Below are positions 36,451 through 49,696 of a stretch of DNA of 64,000 nucleotides, in pieces. The notes below the pieces were generated by a model, which worked only from the letters and a program-made list of their open reading frames with translations, had not been told where the DNA came from and searched no databases. The DNA comes from Bigelowiella natans CCMP2755 (Eukaryota; Cercozoa; Chlorarachniophyceae): assembly GCA_000320545.1 (NCBI GenBank), contig ADNK01003452.1, forward strand, positions 1-64,000, in the 5' to 3' direction. Position 1 is the first letter of the stretch. Each line of letters begins with the position of its first letter. A program made the position numbers and the translations under genes.

Positions 36451-36599
36451 CGCAGCAACCTAGTTCAAACTTACTGTCATTTCGTGTACGTGCAAAACTG
36501 GCCATCATCGTCACACCACACAATCAAAAAAGATCGGGATGATTCGTTCGTAGATCGGTATTTACCTATTCTCTTGCCCTCTCGTAAACACGCGTAATA

Positions 36600-36632
<33 letters not shown>

Positions 36633-37535
36633 ATTAGATATTTATATTCCAGTGTGTATCTCGATCTACCCTTGCCCCGAGCAATTGCTTGTGAATCTCG
36701 CCCCCTGTTTCGTTGTGGTCCCCGGTAGGTTTATTAAAGGATGCTGTCTGTCCTCCAGATAATAATAGGCTACACACGGTTGGAGTACTTAGATAGTTGT
36801 CGCATATATTCTTTCCTATTATAAGTTTTTTTGGGACTCAACAGTCTAGGTTGAACGGCCTCAAGATTGGGTCGAAATGATAGTAGTAGCAGACCACGGT
36901 GAATGTTCCGTTGTAGGAAGGTAGGATGTGACCTAACCCACCAATTATTCTCATCAATTTGAATTCGGTTTTCAAACTTCGGATTCCACAGCCGAAAAAT
37001 TAAATCGAGGATGTTCGCATCATTGTGTGGTGATTTTGGTAAAAATGAAGTCGAGAAATTATTTGGAACGGGCTTCCCGTAATGGATCTGTGTTTTAACA
37101 ATTTCAGCTGTTGTAAGTGTTTCTGCTACATCTTTTGTTAGTCAGATATTCAAGCACGGGAACTCAGAACCGGACTTCAGTTTCATTTTTGGTGTTACAG
37201 GCACGTTGTCGTAGATTATGATTACATGTGATTTTGCTACTTTTTGGCATGTATATTGATGTCGTTCATGATTATTGGGTAGGGAACGTTGCCAAGAAAT
37301 CTATCTCCAGAATGAAGAATTGTTGATCATCTATTATCCGAAGAACAAATACTCCTCGCCCCCATCTTCAAACAGAACAAACAGAACAAACGCTCAGGGC
37401 TCCATGTATGTATTCCGATTAGAATTGACAATTTCTCCCAGCAATCTTATCAGTTTGGTATGGGTTGTACTCCTCCTGTGTTGTCTTAAAATGTAGTAGC
37501 AGTAGTAGCAGTACTTGCTGGTGGAGGTGGGAACA
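36451..37535. other. Divergent spacer between the large minus gene and plus locus
   Basis: It holds (GT)n near 36605-36632 and otherwise unique AT-rich sequence. A plus-strand frame at 37275-37496 (VQNEELLIIYYPKNK-like) is open but unsupported. It probably contains promoters for both divergent genes. Confidence 0.35.
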
Positions 37536-38490
37536 ATGGCAGCCGAACGAAAACGGGGTCTCACCCAACAAGAAATCGATAAAATGAGAGCTGAGAAAAC
37601 AGCTGAACTGATGAAGCAGGTTATTTTGATTAATCCTACCGAGAAAATGCTTCAATTGGTGGTTGGGAGGAAGCTTGGGAACATTGTAGTAGCAGTAGTA
37701 GTTGCTACTCTGATGTCGCCTGATAGCCAACTGCCGTGATCATCAGGCTGATTTAAGATCTCGAAAGGCTGAAGTTACTGTGAAAGTAATTATTACGATT
37801 TGTGCTACTGCCCACGATGTGAATGGAGCAGTAACAATAGAGCTGACTATTGATAATAATACACATGTTAGATATCGCTCGCACATGTAGGTATCTGTAT
37901 TTGTATTGCTTCTTATCTTGTCCATTCTCAACACACGCCAGAAGGCAAAACAATAGCATTGAAAGATAGAAACATATATGCTGCTCTCACTGATGGATTA
38001 CTAATTCAGAGTCGATACGCATCTTATGTGATCGGAGAACTTGATGATAACGCCATAGTACTCTTTGGTTTCTAATTCCTCTTAACTGATTCAAATACCT
38101 ATTCAAATATTTGTAACGTACCAACAAGAATAAGGGAGAGAAATGGGGCAATCCATTGGACAAAATTTTTACCTACAAATGTTTATCTATTCGAGTATAT
38201 TCATTTCAATATGGTTTTGCACGTTTTGTAGTAGCCTACATTGTTGTCTTTTACATCATCAGCTGCTGAATCACAACCTCAGTCGTAATTGTCTTTTACA
38301 TGATCAGCTGCTGAATCACAACCTCAGTCGTAGTTTTGTCCATTATTCAGTGTGTAGTACAAGTGCCGTTGAGCATCAAACCAGGAATGAGCTTCTTAGT
38401 GAGGTGACTTGCTTCGATCATTGTCAAATAAACTTACGAACACACACTACGTTAAAGCACAACACGATGCTGCTGCTGACTATGGAAGCA
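37536..38490 (+). CDS. 5' exons of a plus-strand gene, possibly the PH-domain gene
   Basis: The first exon, 37536-37619, begins with ATG and encodes a charged helix (GLTQQEIDKMRAEKTAELMK). The second runs from 37747 and gives ADLRSRKAEVTVKVIITI; its donor is at 37785 or a little later. The third ends near 38067 and encodes LKDRNIYAALTDGLLIQSRY and GELDDNAIVLF. Then comes a 22-nt exon encoding AAESQPQS, present in two copies inside a 45-bp tandem duplication. Later blocks read STSAVEHQTRNELLSE and AQHDAAADYGSM. Junctions after the second exon are uncertain. The PH-domain exons at 39.5-41.0 kb follow on the same strand and could belong to the same gene. No family recognised for this part. Confidence 0.4.
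38244..38333 (+). repeat. 45-bp tandem duplication containing a candidate mini-exon
   Basis: Two adjacent 45-bp copies (38244-38288 and 38289-38333) differ at two positions. Each contains CAG, then CTGCTGAATCACAACCTCAG plus TC, then GTA, so each carries an acceptor, a 22-nt exon and a donor. Confidence 0.85.
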
Positions 38491-38583
38491 TGTTAACAAT
38501 GACATTCATACGCTCTCATCTACTACCTCTATCATCGTCGTCGTCATTGTCACCACCCAACAATACTTTCCCTACAATTATTG

Positions 38584-38622
<39 letters not shown>

Positions 38623-39132
38623 AGAGTTGGTGACGAAGAAGATCTGGTGTCTATTACCCCCCCCCCCGGAACAGGTAGTAAGTTGTACCTGTTTTCAACC
38701 AATCAGTGCTACTACTTTAAAAGTAAAAGCCACGCAGCGAGGAGGGAGGGAACGACCTCATACATGAGCATGATTGATGAAGACACAACTGAATACCGGT
38801 TGAGTGCTGCCAAAGTGTGTTGTATCATTTCCCTGATCATCCTCTGCTGAGCTATCATGATAACGACGACGATGATGATGTTGATGATGATGATGCTGGT
38901 GTGTTCTTTCTACCTGCTCTTCCTCCTTCCTCCTCCTCCCCATATTTGTTGATAAGGACCAGGAACCTTCCTCAAGTTCAATCTTCATGAAACAGAGGTA
39001 GTAGAAGTATAATCACTGCTTTACAGTAAATCAGTTAATAGTGGTGAGGAAAGGGGTGTATTATATCGTAACAATTAAACGATAACACCTGGTTATAGTA
39101 CGTGTTTCGAGCGTTGAGATCTCTTCCATCTT

Positions 39133-39134
39133 AC

Positions 39135-39175
<41 letters not shown>

Positions 39176-39210
39176 TTTCCCTCTCTCCCTCTCCCTCTCC
39201 CTCTCTCTCA
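39133..39210. repeat. (CT)n tract
   Basis: About 75 bp of CT with CCT variants, in the interval upstream of the first PH-domain exon. Confidence 0.8.
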
Positions 39211-39496
39211 ATTTCTTTACTATTCTTCCTCTCTCTCATTTACTCCTCTTGTTTGGATGTTATGTTCATGAACGACGATGATGATGATACTACAAGTATT
39301 AAGATTATTACCTAAATTAGTTGTCTGTTTAGCTACATAATGTGGCTCTTCTGCGTCTGTGTAAAATATTGATGATAATAATTGCTGATGTCGTTTTCGT
39401 GTATGCTTATGTTTGCTTATGTTTAGTCCCTCTCTCGATCATTGTTTCATTCATAATCACAGCTACGAGCGTTTGCTTGTGTAGATCACTTTTTGT

Positions 39497-40124
39497 ATGA
39501 TAAATAACTCAATTCAGTCGGCAAAAGACTTGGACGAGATCAGGATTGAGAAGTAAGTACTATGATGGATTTGATAGTGTACCTAGAGACTATATAACCA
39601 TTGTTTTCGTGATTTACCAGTAGCATGGGGAAAATGATGCAAAAAGACTTATTATTGAAGTTAGGAACCAACTATACTTTTTACTATTACTCTGTATCTA
39701 TTAGAACATCGATAGCAAGTAGTTCCACTTCGTTAGTATGTAGTATTAGCATACACTGCTGTAAAGTCATTTCAGTGTAGGCCCCTGAGAATACAGAAGT
39801 CATCACTACTAGTTGTAGTTGAGTGTTGTCGGTTGCACATATGTTAATACCTTGCTGCCTTGTCATGTGGTCAAGGAGCGTACAATTAAGTACATTATTC
39901 CTGTGCGCACTACTACCTCCTAGGAAAATGATTGAGAAAGAGGACAGAGAAGGCGGGGGGGCAGATGAAGGAGGTTATCTCTTAATTCGTAGATAGTTTA
40001 AAAGAAGAAGAAGAAGAAGAAGAAGAAGAAGAAGAAGAAGAAGAGGAAGAGGAAAAACCAAGAGAGTAACAGGGGCACACACACCCACACAAACACACAA
40101 ACACACACACACACACATATATAA

Positions 40125-40164
<40 letters not shown>

Positions 40165-40251
40165 TATGTGAATATATATCTTAAGGAGTGAAAGTCGAAG
40201 GATATTTGCTTAAAAGAGGGTTTGTTACACAATCATCAAAATTATATAAAT

Positions 40252-40290
<39 letters not shown>

Positions 40291-41038
40291 TTATATATAA
40301 ATATACACAATCATCAAAATAAGAAGGAAGGTTCTCGGCATACAGAAGCATAATTAATGATGACAACAGTGGTAGTAGTAACACACATAGTATATGATGA
40401 TGCGTGATGATGATGCTTTAGGTTGATAAACAAGGCGTACAAGCGTCGTTATTTCCGCTTAATTAACGGACAACTTCGATATTTTGCCTTGAAGTCTTCA
40501 CCGATGAACAAGATAAAGGGGTAAGTAAGTAAGTAAGTAAGTAAGTATGTGGTAGGTAATGCAACATAGCTTACCTTCATAACGGGCTTCTATTACGAGT
40601 GGATCTTCAACAAATGCTGCATGCAGATGTGCGTTCTTGTTAGGGTCAACATGACAGCATTATAGATGGGGTTGGACTTATTACCACCTCATGGGATGGT
40701 GATTTTCCTTCAGTATCATCAGGCTGGCATTGCATACATTTGAAAAGAACGTTGGGGAAGAGTACGGGTAAATATATAAATTGATAGCAAGACTCTACAA
40801 ACCTTAGCATGTGTACCTACAACATAGAAGCAGCACGCTCTAATGCGAATGAAGCATGATCTCACGATATGCGTGATGTATTTTTCTACCTGCGGTTGCG
40901 TTATTAATGGTGATTTGACCTTGTTTCAGATTTCGTATAGTTCATTCTGAGAGGTCATTCACATTGAAGGCGGAGTCTAAGGAAGATTTTGAGATGTGGC
41001 AAAATGCGTTAAAAAATATGTTACCAACCTCATGTTGA
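39497..41038 (+). CDS. PH-domain protein
   Basis: PH domains bind phosphoinositides or protein partners and recruit proteins to membranes. Four exons join in perfect phase: 39497-39552, 40422-40520, 40714-40767 and 40930-41038 (TGA), 105 aa in all. The order of PH features is right: the opening strands KAYKRRYFRLINGQLRYFAL, then the turn NKIKGIIRLALHTF. Next come FRIVHSERSFTLKAES and the closing helix with its conserved Trp, KEDFEMWQNALKNML. The domain fills almost the whole model. The ATG at 39497 is in frame, but an AG at about 39512-39516 could make this an internal exon of the gene starting at 37536. The acceptors are TTTAG, TTCAG and TTTCAG; the intron after exon 2 starts with a (GTAA)n repeat at its donor. 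Confidence 0.75.
40003..40044. repeat. (AAG)n trinucleotide repeat
   Basis: About 14 AAG units in the intron between PH exons 1 and 2, followed by CA and AT tracts (40078-40165) and a second AT tract (40257-40288). Confidence 0.85.
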
Positions 41039-42100
41039 CTGAAATATAGCCTATGAGAGAAGAGCCCATTCTAACCTACCATTCTGTGATCAATATTGGG
41101 ATATAAGATTTTCTAGCTTTCACTGCTGCTGCAGCAAAAAGGCTACACACATAGAGTAGCAGCATTTATATGTGCAGTTTCTTTCTTAGCGGCATAAGGC
41201 TGTATAACTGTATTAGACAGCAGATTTTATTCCGACCGATGTTAATAATGATGTTTGCATGCCGCAGTGTTCAGATTCTTTTAGTTGAAGCATTATTAGC
41301 TTGTACTACCTACAGCTATTCTGTGGATGTAACTAATTGCATGTCGATCGCAATCTCGTCGTATCTTGTCATAATAATAGACACAGTAATAACATATATA
41401 TCATATATGCTGTGACCATTCGTACGCGTACGTCGTCTAAGTCTTTGCGCGACTTATTACATGAGGAACAGCAGCTTGCAGAACGAGTGATGACGTGTGT
41501 TGCCTGTACGTTGCCACAAATATGTGCGACACGCGCTGCAAGCATTCTCTAGCAGATCATGTCTGGTAGATATGAACATAGGAATGTAGCCTAGCACAGC
41601 TGGAAGATGGTGTCACATGCTAGCTAGCTTGCGGTAGTGCGGTCCAAGTAAGCGCGCGTATGTTGCATATCATACCAGTAGACCAGTCAAAAGCTTCGTG
41701 TTCTTTAGTGCGCAGTAGTGCATATCATCAAAGTTAGACATAGAATGTGAAATGGAAAAATCAAGTAGGGCAAGTGAAGCTAAGAAATACAATTAGCGCC
41801 GGGATGTATGCTAATGTACACGAGCGCTGTACGCCAGGGCGCAATTGCATAGGGATATGCTATATGCACCAGTCATTGCGCATCGTGATACTTCAAGTCA
41901 TATTTTTATTTGTGTAGATTATTTTTTCCTATGCTATGAGCTATATGCATCGCATTTATTTGTCTTTTGTTGATAAAGGTTATTCGGCAGCGCACTGCCT
42001 TGAAACAATGTGACCGTATAATGCTCACCACATATCCGCTTTTGTTCTTCTTAGGCCGTTTCACTTGCAGTATCATTGCCATCTTATAATAGTTGTTGCT
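41039..42100. other. Convergent intergenic spacer
   Basis: It lies between the end of the PH-domain gene and the end of the LPA1-like gene. From about 41.42 to 41.9 kb it has the CTAG/TGCA/CGTACG texture seen in other spacers. I see no gene or long microsatellite. Confidence 0.5.
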
Positions 42101-42191
42101 TCATTTCCACCATTTTTCGAACGCCTCTTCCCATCTCTCAATGGTCGGTAAACCGACACCTAGTAGCACAAATAACCCGATATTAATATTA

Positions 42192-42235
<44 letters not shown>

Positions 42236-44154
42236 TTGATTATATAATGTCACCTCAGTCTTCATTCATCGTCGTTCATCATCACTATTCTATCACTATT
42301 CTATGCATCAGGTCAACAATAGTCACTGCGTAATAAGTTGCTAATCAACTAACCTCTTTGCACAACTCTTCCTAGCTCATCAGTAGCAAGAACGATGCCT
42401 TCGTTGAAGATATTCTTATTTCCCTGGTCAAAGCCATATTTAAACTCCTGGGCCATCAATGAGCGCCTGTGTGTTGTTGTTGTTGTTGCCGTTATCATCC
42501 ATCGTTTTTTAGCATCATGCAGCACAAAATCACCAAGTCAGCATCATCATTCACTAGAAATCAAGTTGTAGTAGTAGTAATAGTAGTAGTATTAATAGTG
42601 TACACTCGCAGAAGAAACAGTGACGAACCAACATCGTATCACTATGTAGCATCAACCACATATAACCAACCGAATGAATGGAAATATGTTCAATGCAAGC
42701 TTGTTATGGCCGTGTTGCTTGCTCGTAAAATAATTAGAAGCAACAACAAGAACAACAATAACAATAACAGTGTAAGTATGTAAGTACGTACCATCGCTCC
42801 ATTTCTTGAGGAACAGCGACAAACCTTGGAGTTTTGTTGTTATAATAACACCAAGAAGATAATGATGATGATGATGATGATGTCGATGATGATGAGAATT
42901 TGGAACAAGAACAAGAAGAAGAAGAAGGAGAAAAACAATATGTTATTGTCGTATGAGCACAATAAACCATCATCATTATTCTCTTCCCATCATCATCATC
43001 ATCATCATCATCATCATTATCATCATCATAATCCTTAATATAAAAACAGTAGTTGATGGTGAAAGGACGAGGGCATAAACAGCACAGCACTTATCATATG
43101 CGGTAGGTAAGGGAATTAGAGATGTGATACAATCGAAACAAACACCATGGCATCACAGTAATAATTATTACTCTAATTGATTTTTCCCCCCAATCTTTGG
43201 CATTTGAATGACGTTACTGTTGGGGTCTGCCATAACCACCTAGTATGCATCGATCATCATCATCATCATCATCATATAGTTGACAATAATAAGTGGAAGT
43301 AAGGAAAAGAGGAAGATAAAACGATCAGAAAGAAATAAACACACACACACACAAACACACACACACAAACATAGAACATCATTGCTTCATAGTCTCTATT
43401 TCTCTCTATCTCTCCCAGTTTCCCTCGCCACAACAACAACAAATACTACTACTAATACTACTACTAATACTACCGGAACAATAGAAACCCTCTCTTTGCT
43501 AAACTTTGAGACTCCTATTGAAACCCCTTTTGCATCTGCCTTTTTTGCATTCCTAAAGATGATGATGATGATGGGTTGTTGAGGATACCACAATGGTGTG
43601 TCATATCATCATCATCATCATCATCATCAATCATCATCACACATGCTAAAATGGATCATCATTCAATTCGCTGCTACTGGCTGCTGCTAAGTCGTCAGGC
43701 ACACTGTTTCTTGCTGCAGCATCATCATCTTTAAGTATTGATTGAGCATGTACTTTGAGATAATAAACAACATTCCTATTACTACAACTATAGTACCTGA
43801 GACTATCAACAATAAATTTGGCATTTCCAGCCAAGATAACAACACGTCGAGAACCAGAACTCGCATCACCTACATACGTACGTACAGGTATATGAGAGGA
43901 AGAAGAAGAAGAGGAGGGAAAATATCATTTTCACTATTAAGAAGAGGCCACGTACAAGGAGAGGAGGAGGAGTAGCATCGTTCTCACCATTCAAAGTAAA
44001 AGGACAAAGCTTACAAGATTGTCATCATCATCCTCTCCTTCTTCTTCTTCTTCATCATCATCATCATCTACCAGCTCTGAAGTCTTTGAGAGTCGTTGTG
44101 CGTGTATCCAAACCAACATCACTGTCTGTAAACCCCCTTGCATTGTTCCCCCTT

Positions 44155-44198
<44 letters not shown>

Positions 44199-44407
44199 AG
44201 AGAGAAGAAAGCCACGATGTTATTATTCATATATAAGTGTTCCAATCAATGCCATATCATGGATAATTAACGATTGGTGATCCAACAAACAACTTATGAA
44301 CAGGAAAGACTGTTTACACAAAGACAAAATGTGCCCAACCGACAACTTCTACTATTTCTGGTGAAAAGGTTTGAGAACAACAACAACAACCACAACATCA
44401 TGTACTA

Positions 44408-44439
<32 letters not shown>

Positions 44440-45204
44440 GTTTGAAAACGTGTTTACAGAAGTGTTGTCAATGTTGAAGGTGCACAGTATAGTCAGTAGT
44501 GAGGAGCTATACTAATAGTAGCTGTAGCAGCAGCAGCAGCAGTAGTAGTAGCACGCACGTTGATGATGCCTTTGATTTTATGCTAACTTTCATATTTGAC
44601 ATCTGAAACAGAAGGAGGAAGATTATAAGAGAAGAGAAGAGGCAGATAAGAACACACAGCGATAAAATAGCAGCATGTGAGAGCATGTTCTCTTTTTCAT
44701 AATCATCATCATTATCATCATCATCATTATCATGATTCATCATGCACTGATTCGCATACTCATCAACGTTCTTGCTGTCGTTGGATCAGTACACACATCG
44801 ATCATGTACTTTCACTTCCTAGTTAGTACATCAACTGGTATTGCTGCTGCTGCTGCTGCTACTGATTGTGGGTGGTGGTACTACCTTCTTAACCCTCTCA
44901 GTTGCGTTTTTAAGCAGATCTCTGAATTCTGATATTTGCCTGCAATGTTCGTAGCCAAAAGTAAGTAAGTTTCGATAATAAATTAGAGGAACATCAATCA
45001 TTCATAATCCCTCCATTACCTACTTACATGCGACGTTATACTAACTGCTGCTACTACTGCACTGCTACTACTACTACTACTACTACTACTCGTGTTTTCA
45101 TCTAAAGATTCAAACTAAATAATAGTGATAGTGATAGATGTAGCAAATCAGGGAGGAGCTCCTACTGCTTCTGCTACTGCTGCTCAATGAACGACGTATA
45201 TTCA

Positions 45205-45242
<38 letters not shown>

Positions 45243-45585
45243 GGGGTAGCACATAAAACACACGACGACGACGACGCACACGTACTCTTTATCTTTATCA
45301 TTCCCCTTGAGCTCTTGCTTTAAAAGAAACACCATTCCCAGCGCAATTCCAGTGTTAATGGCCAAGTTCTGAAAGAATACCATAACATCAATAACATCAA
45401 TCGTCGTAGGAAAAAACATTTATAGTCATATGCAGTTGTCTTCTCTTTTGATCATTCTTCTTCTTCCTCTTTCCCCCTTTCCTCCTTATCTTCCAGCGTT
45501 GGAACATAATAGGGAAGCTTCTTATATCAGTGCAATTCGTGCTGTTGCTCATGTCTGCGGTTGCTAAGTTGTCGTCGTAGTCGTT

Positions 45586-45622
<37 letters not shown>

Positions 45623-45675
45623 TTGTCGTTGTCGTTGTTGTTGTCGTTGTTGTTGTCGTTGTTGTTGTCGTTGTT

Positions 45676-45713
<38 letters not shown>

Positions 45714-45903
45714 ATATGATCTCCAATTGCTGTTGCCATTTTTAATGAGTAGTACCTGTGACGCTTGCTCAAGAGGAATCGTTTCCTTCCCAGTTAATGC
45801 ACCTTTTTTACAATAAAACACATATGCAACCAAACATTCATATATTTATACAAATATTATAGATTATTTGTGCGTGTGTGTCTGTGTGCCTACGTGTGTG
45901 TGT

Positions 45904-45944
<41 letters not shown>

Positions 45945-46818
45945 ATCGCAATCTCGAAAGATATATATCATCACAGCTACTCATCAACAAAACCAAGCAG
46001 TATGTTCTCCAAAAGGCTAGTCTAGAGTGAGTTGAATACTAATCTGGTACTGGTGGTGGCATCTGCCTCTCTATAGTTTGTATTGCTCAAGACACTAAAG
46101 ACCCAATTCCTACCTATAGTCTGCGTTGCTGACACTAAAGATCCAAGACCGGAAGCGACTCCAGCACCTAGACATCATCATCATCAGCATAGATCATATA
46201 AGCCTTCTTTTTTATGACCACTGCTATACTTCCATCCTCCCATCTCCGAAGCAGTTTTCAGAAAAGGAGGGGAGGGGGGAGAGGAAGATAGGTACATCTC
46301 TGCTTCTGATGTTACCACTATATCCGGTAAATAGTGTAGTATTCTATATTCCATCATTCTCCTTCGTTTATGCTATGCATGACCATATTTTATGCTATAT
46401 AAAAAAGAATAATATGCTTACTTAAATAACTTAGTACTACTACTACCTCCCCAAATGAATTGTCTAAATCGACGGAATGGGTTGCGCACCTGATGATAAA
46501 AACAAAAATCAAAAGAAGAAATCAAAATTTATCCAAGTGAGGTAGGAGAGAGGGAGAGAGATATGAAGAAAACAGTAGCGATGGTGTTGTTAATTCTCTC
46601 TCCCATCATCACCATCATCACCATCACCACCATCGTCCTTTCTTCCTTCTAATCATCATCATGCCTTCTCTATGACTGTACTACTACGTCTACTACTACT
46701 ACTACTACAACTACTATGTTTCCTTTTCAGTGATCCTCCTCCTCCTCCTATAGCTGCACTACAACTATGTTTCCTTTTCAATTCTCCTCCTCCTATCTTC
46801 CTCCCTCCTCCCTCCTAC

Positions 46819-46854
<36 letters not shown>

Positions 46855-47490
46855 TGCTATATGCTATTTTCCTACTCCTAGAAACAAACGGGAATATGGA
46901 GGGGGGGGGAGGAGGAGGACAAATATACGTATGATGCAACAATAAAAACATCCAAATGCTGCGTGTAATGAACATTTAGGGGTAGTTATCTCTTCTTGTG
47001 AGTTATTTTTTGGTCTCCCTTTCATTTCATTTCCTTTCTTCGTCCTTCTTTACTCTAGTACATACTTCTGCTTCTAGTTCCAGAGAGGTAGTTGAAGATG
47101 AAACGTCGGTCCCTCCTTTTATTTTAATTGGTATGGTAGAGACTGTCATCATCATCATCACCACCATCATCATCATCGTTGATCATATCAGCATCATTAA
47201 TCATCATCACCATCACCATCATCATCACCATCACTTTATGATACATAAACAGGATATGATCAATGATCATAGTCGTATACGATATATCTCTGGTGTTGAC
47301 TGTGTCTACTGTTTGATTAATTACGAATCCGTACTACTACTACTATTTGTACACTACTACTACTACTACTATTTGTACACTACTACTAGTAGTAGTCGTA
47401 TATCTTAGATGTTCTTCTAACAACAAACCACTTATTGAAGCGATAAGCTCTTGAAACCCCTCTGCCTTACCTATTTGTTAAAATGGGGAG

Positions 47491-47534
<44 letters not shown>

Positions 47535-47796
47535 GGGGGGGGGGACATCATCATCATCATCATTGTCATATTAATTCATTATTACATACATCAATTGTCA
47601 TCAGCATTAAAGAATCTGCATTATTCGTTGCAGTTTAAGCTTCCCCATCAGCATCAACATCAGCAGCACAAAGCAGCACTGGATGATAGTATCTTTACAG
47701 TACCAATGATAATCTACTAATAGCCATTTATCCATAACTATCTTCACTACTACTGTTATGTAACTACTACTATTACTACTACTATTACTACTACTA

Positions 47797-47828
<32 letters not shown>

Positions 47829-48921
47829 ACGATATAATAACTAATACAACTACTACTATTACAAATACGTACGTAGAGGCGCCAAGTCAGCATCTTTTAG
47901 AATCTATATAGCACGCAAAAATAAGTATTGTAACAATTAGTATAGAGCAGTAAATTAGTGACATATATAAGGAAGAAAACATAGCATCACTTATTGTCGT
48001 ATGTTGTGAATTCTCCTCTCATTGTGCATAACATAACATCATTTGTCCTCTTTTTCTTCTTCTTCTCCTTCTTCTTCTTCTTCTTCTTCTTCTTCTTCTT
48101 CTTCTACTCATCACAATCCTCATAATCATGATCGTAGTACTTGCTTAGCTTCATCGTATCCCATCTCCACGGCCTACCCACACAAAGAACTAGATAAGCA
48201 ATTAAGTACTACATACAATGTACGATTATTCTAGCAAATGCAGCAGTAACAGCAGCTCATGTAGCCTCTTCTTTCAATGCTGGTTACCTCTCGCATCATC
48301 ATCATCATCATCATCATAATCATCATCATCATGGTTAAAGAGTATTATTAGGGTATTATGGTCATTAGGAAGGGGGGTGGGTTAGACAGGAGGATTGATC
48401 AACACAAATAGCACCTGTCTTAGTGCATTTAGTCCTTCATCAGCCCTCTTCAACTTTGCGTAGCTTTGGGTCAGCAGGTTGAGGAAGAGGAGGAGGAGGA
48501 GGAGGAGGAGGAGGAGGAGGAGGGGGCATCAGTATTAGGAAAGAAGCAGCATCAGCAGCCTCAGCATACATATTGTGATGTCAGTATTATTATAGGGTAG
48601 AGGATGATGTGCCCATGTTTGCATAATACGAAGTTTTTGTGTATCTTCTTCTTATTTCTGTGATGATAAGTCATTATCGTTGACCATTCTTCCATGGCTC
48701 CATATTACAACAGCAACAACAACAACAACATACCAGCAGGCCATATCGTAGTATGCAGCTTGTTTTTCGGCCTTTTCATTCTAAATAATTCAACAGTTGT
48801 TATAAAACAACAGACCCTCCCCTCTCCGTCTCTCCACACACAGCTTCAAATGGATAATACTTCTTTCTTACAAGTTACTCATACATTCCCCTCTCCACCA
48901 CACTACTACAATTACTACTAC

Positions 48922-48975
<54 letters not shown>

Positions 48976-49422
48976 CACACTAAAAACACAATAACCACCT
49001 GCTTTGGAGGTAGTGATAAAGCAGCCTCAAACATAGAAAGGGCAGCTACGTACTCGCCTGGTGAGGAATAGGTTAATACTGTTAATAATGCTGATTCTAC
49101 TGTTACAATGACGACATCATCAGTGATCTCTACAACACCAATAACAACAATAACAAGAAATACTACTACTACTACCTTTTTCATATTGTTTTAGGCCTTC
49201 TTCCACAGCAGCACGAATCGTCGTCTATTTATCAAGGGAGTCAGTGCTTCTTCTTCTCCCTCCATAGGTGATGTGTTAGAGTAGGCTTGTTATTTTACTC
49301 ACAGCCTTGGGTGATAAAAACGCGGAGGTGGAGGATGAGGAGGATGACCCAGCTGAGACTCTTAGTATTCTTCGTCTCTGGCTAAGATGCAGCTGTTCTA
49401 AGCCTACTGCGGATGCCTTCAT
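42101..49422 (-). CDS. LPA1: LPA1/REP27-like photosystem II assembly protein
   Basis: LPA1 (REP27 in Chlamydomonas) is a thylakoid protein needed for D1 synthesis or insertion during photosystem II assembly. I find 21 phase-consistent exons, from 49303-49422 (ATG at 49422) to 42101-42159 (TGA). A Ser/Arg-rich N-terminus (SQRRRILRVSAGSSSSSSTS) fits a transit peptide. TPR-like helices follow: AVEEGLKQYEKGEYVAALSM (49176-49224, 48999-49057), EKQAAYYDMACCYAKLKRAD and the family-like KDADLAPL. The DUF3493 region reads FRRFRQFIWGGAGVASGLGS, LTGKETIPLEQASQ, then hydrophobic NLAINTGIALGMVFLLK. The C-terminal domain has DFRAGDASSGSRRVVILAGN, VAVPQEMERW and GIVLATDELGRVVQRGVG. One exon (length 2 mod 3) is missing between 43474 and 42824. 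The frame is open upstream of the ATG, so 5' exons may exist. Confidence 0.88.
42196..42232. repeat. (AT)n microsatellite in last LPA1-like intron
   Basis: About 36 bp of AT between the last two exons of the LPA1-like gene. Confidence 0.85.
44158..44195. repeat. (GA)n tract, polypyrimidine on the gene strand
   Basis: About 36 bp of GA on the plus strand. On the minus strand it is CT and ends within 8 nt of the acceptor of exon 44072-44151 in the LPA1-like gene. Confidence 0.8.
45573..45716. repeat. Compound GTC/GTT repeat, about 140 bp
   Basis: The longest trinucleotide array in the window: interspersed GTC and GTT units in irregular order. It lies in the LPA1-like intron that follows exon 45756-45802. 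In other frames it translates to poly-Thr, Gln/Arg or Asp/Asn, which explains long false open frames. Confidence 0.9.
45875..45943. repeat. (GT)n microsatellite
   Basis: About 65 bp of GT with a few TC and CC interruptions, inside an intron of the LPA1-like gene. Confidence 0.8.
47493..47545. repeat. (GA)n followed by poly-G
   Basis: About 35 bp of GA, a short AAGA link, then about 14 G and an ATC run. It lies in an LPA1-like intron. Confidence 0.8.
48482..48524. repeat. (AGG)n tract next to an LPA1-like acceptor
   Basis: On the gene (minus) strand this is CCT repeat, ending about 18 nt before the acceptor of exon 48415-48463; it is the only pyrimidine-rich tract available to that exon. Confidence 0.75.
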
Positions 49423-49696
49423 TTTATCTTGATCAGAGTATTCATCTGCTGGATGATAAGAGTAGTGGCGAGAAAACCAATTTTGTTAGGTTCATTGTGG
49501 AGAATGTAGTTTACCAAAGAGGATGAAACATCAAGTGAACGTAGTATCCCTCTCATTTTTGTGTTTTTAAGACTATTGTGTCTCCACCACAACCTTTTAT
49601 TAGCATATTATCAAATACCGTTCAAGTTGAGAAAGATTGATCGTCGCGTTGGTCGGTTGCTATAGCGGTATAGTGGTGATATTGAGGAATATTTCC

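Noticed and set aside
37747-37890. DUF4139-like beta-domain resemblance in the AEVTVKVIITI region
   Set aside because: The following exon does not continue the domain pattern, and a splice donor inside the block gives a better joined frame.
45564-45833. Minus-strand open frame dominated by Thr (overlapping Gln/Arg and Asp/Asn frames)
   Set aside because: It is translation of the GTC/GTT repeat in an intron of the LPA1-like gene; only 45756-45802 is coding, in phase with neighbouring exons.
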